NCBI RefSeq assembly: GCF_019331675.1
Contig: NZ_JAHBBJ010000007.1
Coordinates: 62,001-126,000, forward strand
Length of the DNA: 64,000 bases
DNA from: Bifidobacterium miconisargentati
GTDB taxonomy: Bacteria > Actinomycetota > Actinomycetes > Actinomycetales > Bifidobacteriaceae
Direction: 5' to 3'
Shown here: positions 46,058 through 55,132 of the stretch, in pieces
Numbering within the stretch: the stretch's first letter is position 1
How the letters are laid out: each line of letters begins with the position of its first letter
The notes under the pieces: model-generated
The model's database searches: none
Seen by the model: the letters and a program-made list of their open reading frames with translations, nothing else
What the model was told of the DNA's origin: nothing
Program-made: the position numbers and the translations under genes

Positions 46058-46927
46058 ATGACCAACACTGCAACCATGCCCTCCGGCCAGCCGCTGGGCA
46101 TCAGCCACAAGCCCAGCCAGACCGAGGCGATGTTCGCCAAGTTCAAGGCCCAGAACAAGCCGGCCTTCATCGGCTACCTGCCCTACGGCTTCCCGAATCC
46201 GGAAGTCTCTCTCGACGCCTTCCGTACCATGGTCGAGCACGGCGTCGATGCTGTCGAAATCGGTTTGCCGTATTCCGATCCGGTCATGGACGGCCCGGTG
46301 ATCCAGGCCGCCTCGTCCATCGCCCTCAAGAACGGCGAGACCATCAAGCGCGTGTTCGAGGCCGTCGAGACCGTGGCCAACGCCGGCGGCGTGCCGCTGG
46401 TCATGAGCTACTGGAACCTCATCTACCATTACGGCGTCGAACGCTTCGCCACCGATTTCGAGAACGCCGGCGGCGCGGGCCTCATCACCCCGGACCTCAT
46501 TCCTGACGAGGCCGGCGAATGGATCGAGGCCTCCGACCGTCACGGCCTGGACCGCATCTTCCTGGTCTCCCCGGATTCCGCCGACGAACGCCTCGAGACC
46601 GTGGCCCGCAACGCCCGCGGCTTCGTCTACGCCGCCGCCCGCATGGGCGTGACCGGCGAGCGTTCGACCATCGACGCCTCCCCGGAAGTGCTCGTGGAAC
46701 GCACCCGCAAGGCCGGCGCCAAGAACGTATGCGTCGGCATCGGCGTGTCCACCGCGGAGCAGGGCGCCAAGGTCGGCTCCTACGCGGACGGCGTGATCGT
46801 GGGTTCCGCCCTCGTGCACACCCTGCTCGCGGACGACAACAAGACCGCCCGTGACGCGGCCGAAGGCCTGAAGCTGCTGGCCGCCAAGAGCGAGGAACTC
46901 GCCGAAGGCATCCACAACGCCCGCTGA
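46058..46927 (+). CDS. trpA: Tryptophan synthase alpha subunit
   Basis: Alpha subunit of 289 aa. It cleaves indole-3-glycerol phosphate to indole and G3P, passing indole to the beta part of the fused protein. Visible motifs: FIGYLPYGFPN, catalytic Glu in VEIGLPYSDPVMDGPVIQ, MSYWNLIYHYGVERFA, and phosphate-binding GIGVSTAEQG with VGSALV. An N-terminal extension of about 25 residues precedes the family start. AAAAGGAGA lies upstream. Confidence 0.97.
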   Translation: MTNTATMPSGQPLGISHKPSQTEAMFAKFKAQNKPAFIGYLPYGFPNPEVSLDAFRTMVEHGVDAVEIGLPYSDPVMDGPVIQAASSIALKNGETIKRVFEAVETVANAGGVPLVMSYWNLIYHYGVERFATDFENAGGAGLITPDLIPDEAGEWIEASDRHGLDRIFLVSPDSADERLETVARNARGFVYAAARMGVTGERSTIDASPEVLVERTRKAGAKNVCVGIGVSTAEQGAKVGSYADGVIVGSALVHTLLADDNKTARDAAEGLKLLAAKSEELAEGIHNAR

Positions 46928-47026
46928 CGGGTCAAGGCCCGGTGCGCCTGCTCCCATTCCGCGCGCGACACGGTAGGGTAGTGGGCGTACCACAACGAGC
47001 ATGACCACCAGCAGACACGAGGCATT

Positions 47027-47959
47027 ATGAATCTGGCTTATATCCCCTCACCGACCTTCTCCAAATTCCAGGTCGGCCCGTTCACCATCCACATGTACGC
47101 CATCTGCATCCTGATCGGCATCTGCGTGGCCGTGTGGATTCTCACCACACGGTGGAAGCGGTACGGGGGCAATTTCGACCAGATCCTCGACACCACGCTG
47201 GTCACCGTGCCATGCGCGTTGGTAGGCGCGCGACTCTACCACTGCATCACCACGCCGAGCGCCTACTTCCCGCCCACCGGCGAGCTGGTGAACATCCTCA
47301 AGGTGTGGGAGGGCGGCATGGCCATCTTCGGAGGCATCTCCGTGGGTGCGCTCACCGCCTTCCTGTGGTGCCGCCACCGCCGCTACCCGTTCGGCATCTT
47401 CGCCGACTCCATCGCCCCCGCGTTGCTGGTCGCCCAAGCCATCGGCCGTCTCGGCAACTGGTTCAACCAGGAGCTCTACGGCTGGCCCACCAACCTGCCT
47501 TGGGGCTTGAAGCTCAACGATGCGGACGCCATCGGCAAATCCGAGATCTGCTACAACGGCTCCCAGTGCCCGGATTACACCACCGCCCTGTTCCACCCCA
47601 CCTTCCTGTACGAGATGATCTGGAACCTCATCGGCGCCGCGCTGATCGTCGTCCTCGGCCGCAAGCTCGCCGACCGTCTCAAGGCCGGCCAGCAGTTCGC
47701 CATGTACATGATGTGGTACGGACTGGGCCGCACCTGGATTGAGAACGTGCGCATCAACTACTCCACGGTGATCCTGGGACTGAGAACCAACGTGTGGACC
47801 GCCATCGTCGTGTTCGTGCTCGGCTGCATCCTCTTCGTGGTGCTCTACCAGTACGGGCCGGACGTGGACGCCCAGGCACGCAGGCTGCAGGAGGTCACCG
47901 CGGAGGAGCTCGAACGCCAAAGCGTCGAGGAAGAAAAGAACAAGCAAAAGAAGCGTTAA
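47027..47959 (+). CDS. lgt: Prolipoprotein diacylglyceryl transferase
   Basis: Membrane enzyme of 310 aa that adds diacylglycerol to the lipobox Cys of preprolipoproteins, such as the two at 2.3 and 3.4 kb. About seven helices; signatures include VGARLYHCITTP, WEGGMAIFGGISVG and AQAIGRLGNWFNQELYG (essential Arg/Asn region), then PTFLYEMIWNL. A charged C-terminal tail rich in Glu/Lys extends beyond the core, common in actinobacteria. Located between trpA and rpe. Confidence 0.97.
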   Translation: MNLAYIPSPTFSKFQVGPFTIHMYAICILIGICVAVWILTTRWKRYGGNFDQILDTTLVTVPCALVGARLYHCITTPSAYFPPTGELVNILKVWEGGMAIFGGISVGALTAFLWCRHRRYPFGIFADSIAPALLVAQAIGRLGNWFNQELYGWPTNLPWGLKLNDADAIGKSEICYNGSQCPDYTTALFHPTFLYEMIWNLIGAALIVVLGRKLADRLKAGQQFAMYMMWYGLGRTWIENVRINYSTVILGLRTNVWTAIVVFVLGCILFVVLYQYGPDVDAQARRLQEVTAEELERQSVEEEKNKQKKR

Positions 47960-48023
47960 CGGCGACTCGCAACGCGGGCACCAACCCGGTGCAAGTCCGA
48001 TTTGAAAGATAAGGTAAGGAATT

Positions 48024-48692
48024 ATGAGCAACATTGCAATCGCCCCCAGCATCCTGTCCGCCGACTTCTGCAACCTTGAGCGCGATCTCAAGGCCATCTC
48101 CAACGCCGATCTGGTCCACGTCGATGTGATGGACCATCATTTCGTGCCGAACCTCACCCTCGGCGAGCCGATCGTGGGCCGTATCTGCCAGGTCACCGAC
48201 CTGCCCGTGGACGTCCACCTCATGATCGAGGATCCGGACCGTTGGGCCCCCGAATACGCCAAGCTCGGCGCCGCCTCCGTCTCCTTCCACATGGGCGCCA
48301 CCCACGCCCCGGTGCGCCTTGCCCGCCAGCTACGCGACATGGGCTGCAAGGCCTGCTTCGCCGTGCGCCCGGCCGAGCCGGTCGAGCCGATCTTCGACAT
48401 CCTCGACGAGTTCGACATGATTCTCGTCATGACCGTCGAGCCCGGCTTCGGCGGCCAGAAGTTCCTCGACAACCAGATGGCCAAGGTCCGTCGCCTGCGC
48501 GACGAGATCACCCGCCGCGGCCTCAAGACCCGCATCCAGGTCGATGGCGGCGTGAGCCCCAAGACCGCGCACATCGTGGCCGAGGCCGGCGCCGACGTGC
48601 TCGTGGCCGGCTCCGCCGTCTACGGTGCCAAGAGCCCGGCCCAGGCCATCGACGACATCCGCGCCAAGGCCGAGGCCGCATACAAGGACTGA
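48024..48692 (+). CDS. rpe: Ribulose-phosphate 3-epimerase
   Basis: TIM-barrel enzyme of 222 aa interconverting ribulose-5-phosphate and xylulose-5-phosphate, the substrate of the bifidobacterial phosphoketolase route. Motifs: [17 protein letters not shown], metal-ligand [40 protein letters not shown], and [11 protein letters not shown] with VAGSAVY. AAGGTAAGGA precedes the start. Confidence 0.97.
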   Translation: MSNIAIAPSILSADFCNLERDLKAISNADLVHVDVMDHHFVPNLTLGEPIVGRICQVTDLPVDVHLMIEDPDRWAPEYAKLGAASVSFHMGATHAPVRLARQLRDMGCKACFAVRPAEPVEPIFDILDEFDMILVMTVEPGFGGQKFLDNQMAKVRRLRDEITRRGLKTRIQVDGGVSPKTAHIVAEAGADVLVAGSAVYGAKSPAQAIDDIRAKAEAAYKD

Positions 48693-48796
48693 GCCACTTC
48701 GCCGGCGTGGGATCGTCATTCGCACCGCGCCCGAACGCAGTCCGCGATGCCTTCGCCGGCGAGCAAACCACACACAACCCAAGGAAACACGAAAAC

Positions 48797-49060
48797 ATGA
48801 AGACGTTTGAATCCCTGTTCGCCGAACTGAGCGAGAAGGCCCAGACCCGTCCCGAAGGCTCCCTGACCGTCGACGAGCTGGACAAGGGCACCCACTTCAT
48901 CGGCAAGAAGATCGTCGAGGAAGCCTCCGAGACCTGGATGGCCGCCGAATACGAGGGTGCCGACCGCACCGCCGAGGAGATGAGCCAGCTCATCTACCAC
49001 GTGCAGGTCATGATGATCAAGCACGGCCTGACCCTTGAGGACGTCTACAAGCACCTGTGA
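48797..49060 (+). CDS. hisE: Phosphoribosyl-ATP pyrophosphatase
   Basis: Enzyme of 87 aa for the second step of histidine synthesis. [20 protein letters not shown] and the all-alpha NTP-PPase metal motif [18 protein letters not shown] with a later [14 protein letters not shown] are typical. AAGGAAA lies about 8 bp upstream. HisG follows after 121 bp, as in other actinobacteria where hisE and hisG are paired. Confidence 0.96.
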   Translation: MKTFESLFAELSEKAQTRPEGSLTVDELDKGTHFIGKKIVEEASETWMAAEYEGADRTAEEMSQLIYHVQVMMIKHGLTLEDVYKHL

Positions 49061-49181
49061 GTGCGCCCGGCGGGGTGAGGCCCGACAACAGGACCGACGC
49101 GGTCCGACCTCACCCCGCCATCATCATCACATCAACCAATTTCGCGCCGAACCAGACTCCCGCCAGGGGAGAGGAGCACTC

Positions 49182-50033
49182 ATGCTGAGAATCGCCGTAC
49201 CGAACAAGGGCATGCTTTCCGAGCCCGCATGGAACATGCTGGCCGAAGCCGGTTACCGCCTGCGCACCAACCCGCGCCAGCTCGTCGTCCAGGATCCGGA
49301 CAACGACATCGAGCTGTTCTACCTGCGTCCGCTGGATATCGCCGTGTACGTGGGCCGCGGCGCCATCGACGTCGGCATCACCGGCGAGGACCTGCTCAAG
49401 AACTCCGGCACGGAGGCCATCGAGCATCTGCCGCTGGGCTTCGGCGCCTCCACCTTCCGCTTCGCCGCACCGAACGAATCCCCGATCTCCAAGCTCGAGG
49501 ACATCCAGGGCAAGCGCGTGGCCACCACGTTCGACAAGCTCGTCCACGACTACCTCGTGGAGCACGGCGTCGAGGCCGAGACCATCCACCTGGACGGCGC
49601 GGTCGAATCCTCCGTGCAGCTCGGCGTGGCCGATCTCATCGCCGACGTGGTCTCCACCGGCACCACCCTGCGCAACGCCGGCCTGCGCGTGTTCGGCGAA
49701 CCGCTCATGCACTCCGAAGCCTGCCTGATCCGTTCGCCGCGCCTGACCGACGACGACCCGCGTCTCGCCGTGCTTTCCCGCCGTCTCCAGGGCGTGCTCA
49801 CCGCTCACCAGTACGTGCTCATGGATTACGACATCCCGGTGAGCAAGGTGGCCGCCGCAGTGGCCGTGACCCCCGGTTTCGAAAGCCCCACCATCTCCCC
49901 GCTGCACGACAAGCAGTGGAACGCCGTGCGCGTGATGGTGCCCAAGGCCACCGTGAACCAGCTGATGGATGATTTGTATGAAGTCGGCGCGCGAGGCATC
50001 ATCGTTACCGCCCTGCAGGCTTCGCGCATGTAG
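49182..50033 (+). CDS. hisG: ATP phosphoribosyltransferase (long form)
   Basis: First enzyme of histidine synthesis, 283 aa, the long form with a C-terminal ACT-like regulatory domain that binds histidine. Motifs: [33 protein letters not shown], the PRPP site [20 protein letters not shown], and the regulatory domain from about residue 205 ([20 protein letters not shown]). GGAGAGGAG lies upstream. Feedback control by histidine is expected from the family. Confidence 0.97.
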   Translation: MLRIAVPNKGMLSEPAWNMLAEAGYRLRTNPRQLVVQDPDNDIELFYLRPLDIAVYVGRGAIDVGITGEDLLKNSGTEAIEHLPLGFGASTFRFAAPNESPISKLEDIQGKRVATTFDKLVHDYLVEHGVEAETIHLDGAVESSVQLGVADLIADVVSTGTTLRNAGLRVFGEPLMHSEACLIRSPRLTDDDPRLAVLSRRLQGVLTAHQYVLMDYDIPVSKVAAAVAVTPGFESPTISPLHDKQWNAVRVMVPKATVNQLMDDLYEVGARGIIVTALQASRM

Positions 50034-50046
50034 GCTATTAGGCAGT

Positions 50047-50664
50047 ATGACCAACCAGAAAGCCAACACCAGATACAGCCCGGAGGCACGGGACATCTAT
50101 TTCACCGTGCCGAATCTCATCAGTGCGCTGCGCATCATCTCCATCCCGTTCATCACCGTTCTGGTGTCACGGCACGAGATGATCGCCGCACTGGTGCTGA
50201 TCGCCATCTCCTCGGCATCTGATGGGCTGGACGGCATCATCGCACGCAAGTTCAACCAGGTCAGCAAGATCGGACAGATCCTCGACCCCATCGCCGATCG
50301 TCTGCTGATCTTCTGCTCGATCCTGGCCCTCGGCATCGCCGGCATCATCCCATGGTGGATGCTGATCATCGTGGGACTACGCGACCTGTGGATGGCCATT
50401 CAGGTGCTTTGGCTCGCCCAGTACGATTACGGCCCGCTGCCCGTGCATTTCGTGGGCAAGGCCGGCACCGCATTGCTCATGATCTCCATCGTGGGTCTGA
50501 TCTTCGCGGATCTGGGCACGTCCACCTTCTTCCACCTGCTCTACCTCGCCGCGCTGGCGGCTGGTATCTGGGGTCTGGCCATGTATTGGCTCGCCGGATA
50601 CATCTACACCAGGCAGGGCGTCTCGTTGCTGCGCAAGGAGCTGGGGGAGCGGCATGCCTCTTGA
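50047..50664 (+). CDS. CDP-alcohol phosphatidyltransferase (PgsA-like)
   Basis: Membrane enzyme of 205 aa. The family signature D-x2-DG-x2-AR-x8-G-x3-D-x3-D is complete in SDGLDGIIARKFN and IGQILDPIADRL. It should transfer a CDP-activated diacylglycerol to an alcohol such as glycerol-3-phosphate, as in PgsA2 of actinobacteria; the exact acceptor is not certain. It leads the conserved pgsA-DUF881-DUF1290-DUF881-garA-ftsR cluster and overlaps the next gene by 11 bp. Confidence 0.9.
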   Translation: MTNQKANTRYSPEARDIYFTVPNLISALRIISIPFITVLVSRHEMIAALVLIAISSASDGLDGIIARKFNQVSKIGQILDPIADRLLIFCSILALGIAGIIPWWMLIIVGLRDLWMAIQVLWLAQYDYGPLPVHFVGKAGTALLMISIVGLIFADLGTSTFFHLLYLAALAAGIWGLAMYWLAGYIYTRQGVSLLRKELGERHAS

Positions 50665-51631
50665 TTCCACGGCCCCGGTCTCGTTCCCCGTATCCAAGGA
50701 GAACGAGCCGGTGCGCCGTCGCTCGGTGTTCTCCGCCTCCGTGCGCGGGGTGGAATCACACCATGCGCTTTCCCCGGATGACGCCGCGGCCATCCGCACC
50801 CGTCGACGCCGCAAGACCAACGACGACTCCCTGCGCCTCATCGACGACCTCGTCAACCGTCCCATGGATCCGATGTTCCATGACGCCCGGCTTGTCCATG
50901 AGCACCGCTCCACGTTCTCCATCTGGGTGAACCGCATCGTCGTGTTCCTCATCTGCGTGGCCGTGGGATTCGCCGGCAGCCTGTTCGTCCAGCAGCTCCA
51001 ATCCGACCCTCGCAAACAAGTGCGGCAGACGCTCAGCAGCCAGCTGGAGGATCGCAACACGCAGATCGACGAACTCACCCAGCAGGTCAACGATCTGCGC
51101 AGTAAGGTAGATGCCCAATCCAAGAAGATCTCCGGATCGGTCAAAAGCGACACCCTCCTGCAGGACGAGATGCTCAACGGCACCGTGGCGGTCGAAGGCG
51201 AAGGCATCACGATGACCCTAGCCGACCCCATCGCCGCCAGCCAGTCGGACCAAACCTCCTCGTCCAGGGTCGGCACCTCCACCTCCATCCGCGTGGTCAC
51301 CGATCTCGACCTGCAGCAGCTCGTGTCCCTGATGTTCCAGAACGGCGCGGAAGCCATCGCCATCAACGGCAACCGGCTCGGCGCACAGACCTCGATCCGC
51401 AAGGCCGGCGGACACATCCTCATCGGCATGTCCGCAATCCAAAGCCCGTATACCATCGAGGCCATCGGCGACAAAAACGCGCTGGCCGAGGCCATGGGGG
51501 AACGAAAACTCGCAAGCCTTTACGAATCCTTCAAAGAAGCAGGCATTTACCCGCAGGTGAGCAAATCCAATTCGATTACACTTGAGGCAGCGGTGGCTGG
51601 AGAGGTCCAGTACGCGGAAAGGAACGAGTAA
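50654..51631 (+). CDS. DUF881 family membrane protein 1
   Basis: Bitopic protein of 325 aa. A cytoplasmic N-terminus of about 90 residues, one transmembrane helix (about 93-113), a coiled coil (about 120-155), and an extracytoplasmic DUF881 domain containing GTVAVEGEGITMTLADP, LVSLMFQNGAEAIAINGNRL and a YTIEAIGD strand. DUF881 proteins flank DUF1290 in most actinobacteria and resemble the MreC/divisome-type bitopic layout. A role in cell-envelope growth or division is suggested by context. Confidence 0.9.
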   Translation: MPLDSTAPVSFPVSKENEPVRRRSVFSASVRGVESHHALSPDDAAAIRTRRRRKTNDDSLRLIDDLVNRPMDPMFHDARLVHEHRSTFSIWVNRIVVFLICVAVGFAGSLFVQQLQSDPRKQVRQTLSSQLEDRNTQIDELTQQVNDLRSKVDAQSKKISGSVKSDTLLQDEMLNGTVAVEGEGITMTLADPIAASQSDQTSSSRVGTSTSIRVVTDLDLQQLVSLMFQNGAEAIAINGNRLGAQTSIRKAGGHILIGMSAIQSPYTIEAIGDKNALAEAMGERKLASLYESFKEAGIYPQVSKSNSITLEAAVAGEVQYAERNE

Positions 51632-51963
51632 TGGCAGCCGTTCTCGGACTGATCATCGGCGTGGTCGTCGGCGTGTTTGTGAAGCCGGACATCCCGGTCA
51701 TCGTCCAGCCGTATCTGCCGATCATGGTGGTCGCCGCGCTTGACGCCCTGCTCGGCGCCGCCCGCGCCTACTTCGAACGCAGCTTCTCCGACCGCGTCTT
51801 CGTGATCTCCTTCTTCGCCAACGTGATCACCGCCACGCTACTCGTGTTCCTCGGCAACCAGCTCGGCGTGGGTTCCCAGCTGCAGACCGCCGTCATCGTG
51901 GTCCTTGGCATCCGCATCTTCTCGAACGTGTCCGCCATCAGGCGCTTCATCTTCCGCAGCTGA
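51631..51963 (+). CDS. DUF1290 small basic membrane protein (Sbp)
   Basis: Membrane protein of 110 aa: three helices and the conserved ending VVLGIRIFSNVSAIRRFIF. The opening AAVLGLIIGVVVGVFVKPDIP is standard for the small basic protein family. Its ATG overlaps the stop of the first DUF881 gene by one base. The protein is always flanked by DUF881 genes in actinobacteria and Firmicutes homologues. Confidence 0.93.
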   Translation: MAAVLGLIIGVVVGVFVKPDIPVIVQPYLPIMVVAALDALLGAARAYFERSFSDRVFVISFFANVITATLLVFLGNQLGVGSQLQTAVIVVLGIRIFSNVSAIRRFIFRS

Positions 51964-51981
51964 TGAGGGGAGCCCAGAGGT

Positions 51982-52800
51982 ATGGCCAGACGCGCGAAAT
52001 CGAACAACATGCTGGAGAAGATGCGGGATCAGCATGCCCAGGACACCGTCAACGACCGGATGGAAACCGGTTCGTTTCCCACCGTCCGCAAGAAGCCGCG
52101 TCGCAACACGAACCGCGGGGGACTGCGCTCCCGGCTGCTGTCCTCCGTACTCGTCACCCTCATGTGCGCGCTGCTGGGCTTCGCCTACATGACCCAGATC
52201 AACAACAGCAAATCCACGTATGAGACGCTGGACGAAAGCGAGCTTGTCCGCCTGCTCAACGAGTCGAACACGCAGATCACCAACCTCGAACAGCGCAAAA
52301 GCCAGCTCACCGAACAGCTCAACTCACTGAAATCCGCGGCCAACGAACAGGATCAGGCCCGCAAGATCGCCAAGCAGAACGAGGAGACCAGCGGCCTGAT
52401 CTCTGGTCGTCTGCCGGCCAAGGGTCCCGGCATCACCGTGCGCGTAAGCCGCGGCTCCACCAAGGTGGACGCCTCCATCATGTTCACCCTCATCGAGGAG
52501 CTGCGCAACGCCGGCGCCGAGGTCATCGCCATCAACGACGTGCGCGTCGTGGCATCCACGTACATCCAGGACGCCGACGAAGGCCTCATCGCGGACGGCA
52601 CCGCCATCTCGCCCACCTACGTGGTCAAGGCCATCGGCAACCCGCAGGAACTGTCCAACGCCGTGGACATCGCGGGGGGCGTCGGCGCCCAGTTGCAGGT
52701 CAAATACGGCGCCACCGTGGACGTGCGCTCCTCGGACAACATCGTCATCGATGAGATACACGAGGCTACGCAAAGCAATTATGCGAAAACCGTAGAGTAG
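51982..52800 (+). CDS. DUF881 family membrane protein 2
   Basis: Second DUF881 protein, 272 aa, with one transmembrane helix (about 55-70), a coiled coil (LLNESNTQITNLEQRKSQLTEQL region, about 82-125) and the DUF881 domain (GPGITVRVSRGS, FTLIEELRNAGAEVIAINDV, VVKAIGNPQEL). It lies 18 bp after DUF1290. Same inferred envelope role as its partner. Confidence 0.92.
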   Translation: MARRAKSNNMLEKMRDQHAQDTVNDRMETGSFPTVRKKPRRNTNRGGLRSRLLSSVLVTLMCALLGFAYMTQINNSKSTYETLDESELVRLLNESNTQITNLEQRKSQLTEQLNSLKSAANEQDQARKIAKQNEETSGLISGRLPAKGPGITVRVSRGSTKVDASIMFTLIEELRNAGAEVIAINDVRVVASTYIQDADEGLIADGTAISPTYVVKAIGNPQELSNAVDIAGGVGAQLQVKYGATVDVRSSDNIVIDEIHEATQSNYAKTVE

Positions 52801-52818
52801 GGAGTAAACTGAAATATT

Positions 52819-53262
52819 ATGACTGATCCGATTCCTAGCGCAGGCGAAACCACCATCATCGGTCTGCCCGCCATTAACGTACTGCCCATCACCTCCACCG
52901 GCGACCGTCCGCTTACCCAGGACGATCTGGACACCATCACCCGCCTGTCCGACGGCACGGCGCTGCTGATCTCCACCCGAGGCGCGGTATCCGGCTCCCG
53001 TTATCTGCTGGACGAGGATGAAATCACCGTGGGCCGTGACCCGCGCGCGGACATCCTGCTGGACGACTCCACCGTGTCCCGCCAGCACGCCGTGTTCCGC
53101 CGCGTCAACGGCCAGTTCTCCGTCATCGACGCCGGCAGCCTCAACGGCACGTACGTGAACCGCCAGCGCGTCGATCAGGCCGTCCTGAAGAACGGCGACG
53201 AGATCATGATCGGCAAGTTCCGCCTCATGTTCTTCACCAAGTCGGCCGTCATCTCGCAGTAG
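52819..53262 (+). CDS. garA: FHA-domain protein, GarA/OdhI-like
   Basis: Signalling protein of 147 aa. An N-terminal GETTII segment matches the ETT phosphothreonine site that Ser/Thr kinases modify in GarA/OdhI; the FHA domain follows (about 55-140) with ITVGRDPRADI, LLDDSTVSRQHAVF, and SLNGTYVNRQRV. In actinobacteria GarA binds and inhibits 2-oxoglutarate-using enzymes until phosphorylated. In a Bifidobacterium, with a partial TCA cycle, the likely targets are enzymes of glutamate metabolism; this is inference. 18 bp after the DUF881 gene. Confidence 0.9.
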   Translation: MTDPIPSAGETTIIGLPAINVLPITSTGDRPLTQDDLDTITRLSDGTALLISTRGAVSGSRYLLDEDEITVGRDPRADILLDDSTVSRQHAVFRRVNGQFSVIDAGSLNGTYVNRQRVDQAVLKNGDEIMIGKFRLMFFTKSAVISQ

Positions 53263-53396
53263 CAGCCGACTCGTTTCCTGTGCCCGCCGCGACGTTGGTC
53301 CGGCAGGCACAGGGGGTACGTCCATCGTCGGCCGCGATGCGACGGAAACGCCATGATGCCGCACCCGATGGCCGTGCCCAATGAAGGGGGAGTGCG

Positions 53397-54035
53397 ATGG
53401 AACAGACCGAGCTGCACCTCCATGTTCCGCTCCGCGAACAGACGAATCTGAACGCGCCCGCGATTCAGGGGGAACTGTTCTCCAGCGGCGACTCCGAGGA
53501 GCCCAAACGCGGATACCGTGGCACCGTGGCATCCAAAGTGGCCGGCATCACCTATCGGCAACTCGACTACTGGGCACGTAAGCAGATAGTCGAGCCCTCG
53601 ATCACCCCCTCGCATGGCTCCGGTTCGCGCCGACTGTACTCCTTCAAGGACGTGGTGATTCTCGCCGTCTCCAAGAGGCTGCTGGACGCCGGTGTGAACC
53701 TGCAGAACGTCACCGCGGCCATCGGTTTTCTTACCCAGCGCAGCACCGACCAGCTGGCCAACGTGACCATCATGTGCGACGGCCAGGAGGTGCACGAATG
53801 CACCACCAGCGAGCAGATGCTCGAACTGCTGCAAAGCGGTAAGGCCGTGTTCGCCGTGTCGGTCGGTTCGCTCTGGCACCAGATCGAGGCCGCGCTCGAG
53901 CACGAGGATTACGTGGATCTGACCGCCAATCCGGCCATCATAACCACGGCGCGTCCCATCGACGAGCTCACGGCCATGCGCATGCGCAAGAAGCTCGAGG
54001 CACAGCGTCGACAGCGCGAGCAGGCCATGCAATGA
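53397..54035 (+). CDS. ftsR: MerR-family regulator, FtsR-like
   Basis: Regulator of 212 aa. The winged MerR helix-turn-helix is at about residues 40-110 (ASKVAGITYRQLDYWARKQIVEPS, GSGRRLYSFKDVVILAVSKRL), followed by a coil and a helical domain (MLELLQSGKAVFAVSVGSLW) as in Rv1828/FtsR. In Corynebacterium FtsR activates ftsZ. The fixed order garA-ftsR downstream of the DUF881 pair supports the assignment. An AAGGGGGAG site precedes the ATG. Confidence 0.88.
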   Translation: MEQTELHLHVPLREQTNLNAPAIQGELFSSGDSEEPKRGYRGTVASKVAGITYRQLDYWARKQIVEPSITPSHGSGSRRLYSFKDVVILAVSKRLLDAGVNLQNVTAAIGFLTQRSTDQLANVTIMCDGQEVHECTTSEQMLELLQSGKAVFAVSVGSLWHQIEAALEHEDYVDLTANPAIITTARPIDELTAMRMRKKLEAQRRQREQAMQ

Positions 54036-54080
54036 TTGTGGTTCTGCTAACCAAGATTTGTGGCATATATCCCTATTCGT

Positions 54081-54161
54081 GGCTCCTCTTGTCAGGGGAG
54101 CTGGCGGCAAAGCCGTCTGCGGGGTAGTCCGGTGGATTCACGTCAGCCTTGATAACAGGGC
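54081..54161 (+). repeat. Palindromic interspersed repeat, copy 6, with extended tail
   Basis: Core 54081-54127 (GGCTCCTCTTGTCAGGGGAG, then GGCGGCAAAGCC). The tail to 54161, with CCTTGATAACAG, resembles the tail of copy 4. This copy is slightly degenerate in the left arm (CCTC for CCCC). Confidence 0.75.
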
Positions 54162-54288
54162 CACAATCATGTTGGTCGCAGCCTGTCGTTCCAATGCCTA
54201 TCAGCAAGATTGACAACGTTTGCAATATAGGGGAGTAGCGTACCATAGCGTTACCCATGCATCACTCGATTCCGGAGGTTTCCGAACC

Positions 54289-54690
54289 ATGACGCTATTC
54301 ATCGAACTGCTGCCCGCGGCCTTGTGGATCATCGCCGTGGTCATGGCGGCGAACATCATCGGGCTCACGGTGCTGCGCGGCCAGGTGTTCACGCCGCGGT
54401 CCAGGCGCGGTGCCGTCAATCCGGTGAGCTGGACCGTGGTCATGGCGCATGTGGCGTCGTTCATCATGGCGATCGTGCCGTTTCCCGTATACGCGCTGAC
54501 CGCCGACGCCATGGACGTGGACGTGCGTGCGTTCTATGAACAGAACGCGCTGGCCGGTGCAATCATCGTCATCGTGCTGGTGATGGCTGAAATCGCCGTG
54601 ATGTACATGCAGGCGCGTCATGCGATGGAAACCGAAATGGACCGACGCATCGGCAGCGCAGCCGGACGCGACAGGAACGGCGGCAAGTGA
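54289..54690 (+). CDS. Small membrane protein of unknown function
   Basis: Protein of 133 aa with three helices (about 5-25, 47-67, 84-106) and a charged C-terminal tail. GGAGGT lies 9 bp before the ATG at 54289, which excludes a longer frame from 54220. No family recognised. It is separated from the phosphatase by a hairpin-rich convergent region. Confidence 0.75.
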   Translation: MTLFIELLPAALWIIAVVMAANIIGLTVLRGQVFTPRSRRGAVNPVSWTVVMAHVASFIMAIVPFPVYALTADAMDVDVRAFYEQNALAGAIIVIVLVMAEIAVMYMQARHAMETEMDRRIGSAAGRDRNGGK

Positions 54691-55132
54691 AAACGACGTT
54701 TCGTGGAAACGGTTTTCGTGCGCCTATCCGTGTGTCTATGACAGGCGGGAACAACCGTAAGTATAAATAACAGGTTTCCAGTGATGATCGATGATTCGCG
54801 GAAATGACCGGGGTCTTGGAATTATTTGGTTTCAGACCCTTACAGTAACAAGATATTCCAAATATCCGATAACGACGGAAAAGGTGGGAACCCTTGGAAT
54901 CGTTTGGTTCCAAGGGCTCCCACCCCATGCCGTTGCACATCATCCGATAATGTACGTTGTCGTCCGATAACGTACGTTATGTCAGATTGGCAATTCCGAT
55001 AGTTCCCCGCCGCTCTCCGGACTACACCATTCCCAACTTTTAATCATAAGAAAACCGCTCCCCTCAGCCAATCTCACGGTGACACGCATCAACCGTTCGT
55101 CAGCCAAAGGAAGCGGCATCAAATCAACATGA
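54691..55132. other. Convergent intergenic region with homologous hairpins and tandem repeats
   Basis: No gene seen in 442 bp. The region holds two related hairpins (about 54813-54841 and 54883-54924) and a tandem pair of 16-mers (54943-54958, 54963-54978). Genes on both sides point inwards, so terminators are expected here. Confidence 0.6.
54883..54924. terminator. Long hairpin, probable bidirectional terminator
   Basis: GGTGGGAACCCTTGGAA (54883-54899) pairs with TTCCAAGGGCTCCCACC (54908-54924) across an 8-nt loop; the single mismatch would be a G-U pair in RNA. There is no T-run, but the stem is long. A related hairpin with GGGTCT/AGACCC ends and the same TTGGAATNNTTTGGTT core lies about 70 bp upstream. 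Confidence 0.55.

Noticed and set aside
47962-48010. CCGGTGCAAGTCCG-like stretch before rpe, suggestive of a riboswitch
   Set aside because: Only a short local resemblance, without the helices of a cobalamin or other known riboswitch in the 64-bp gap.
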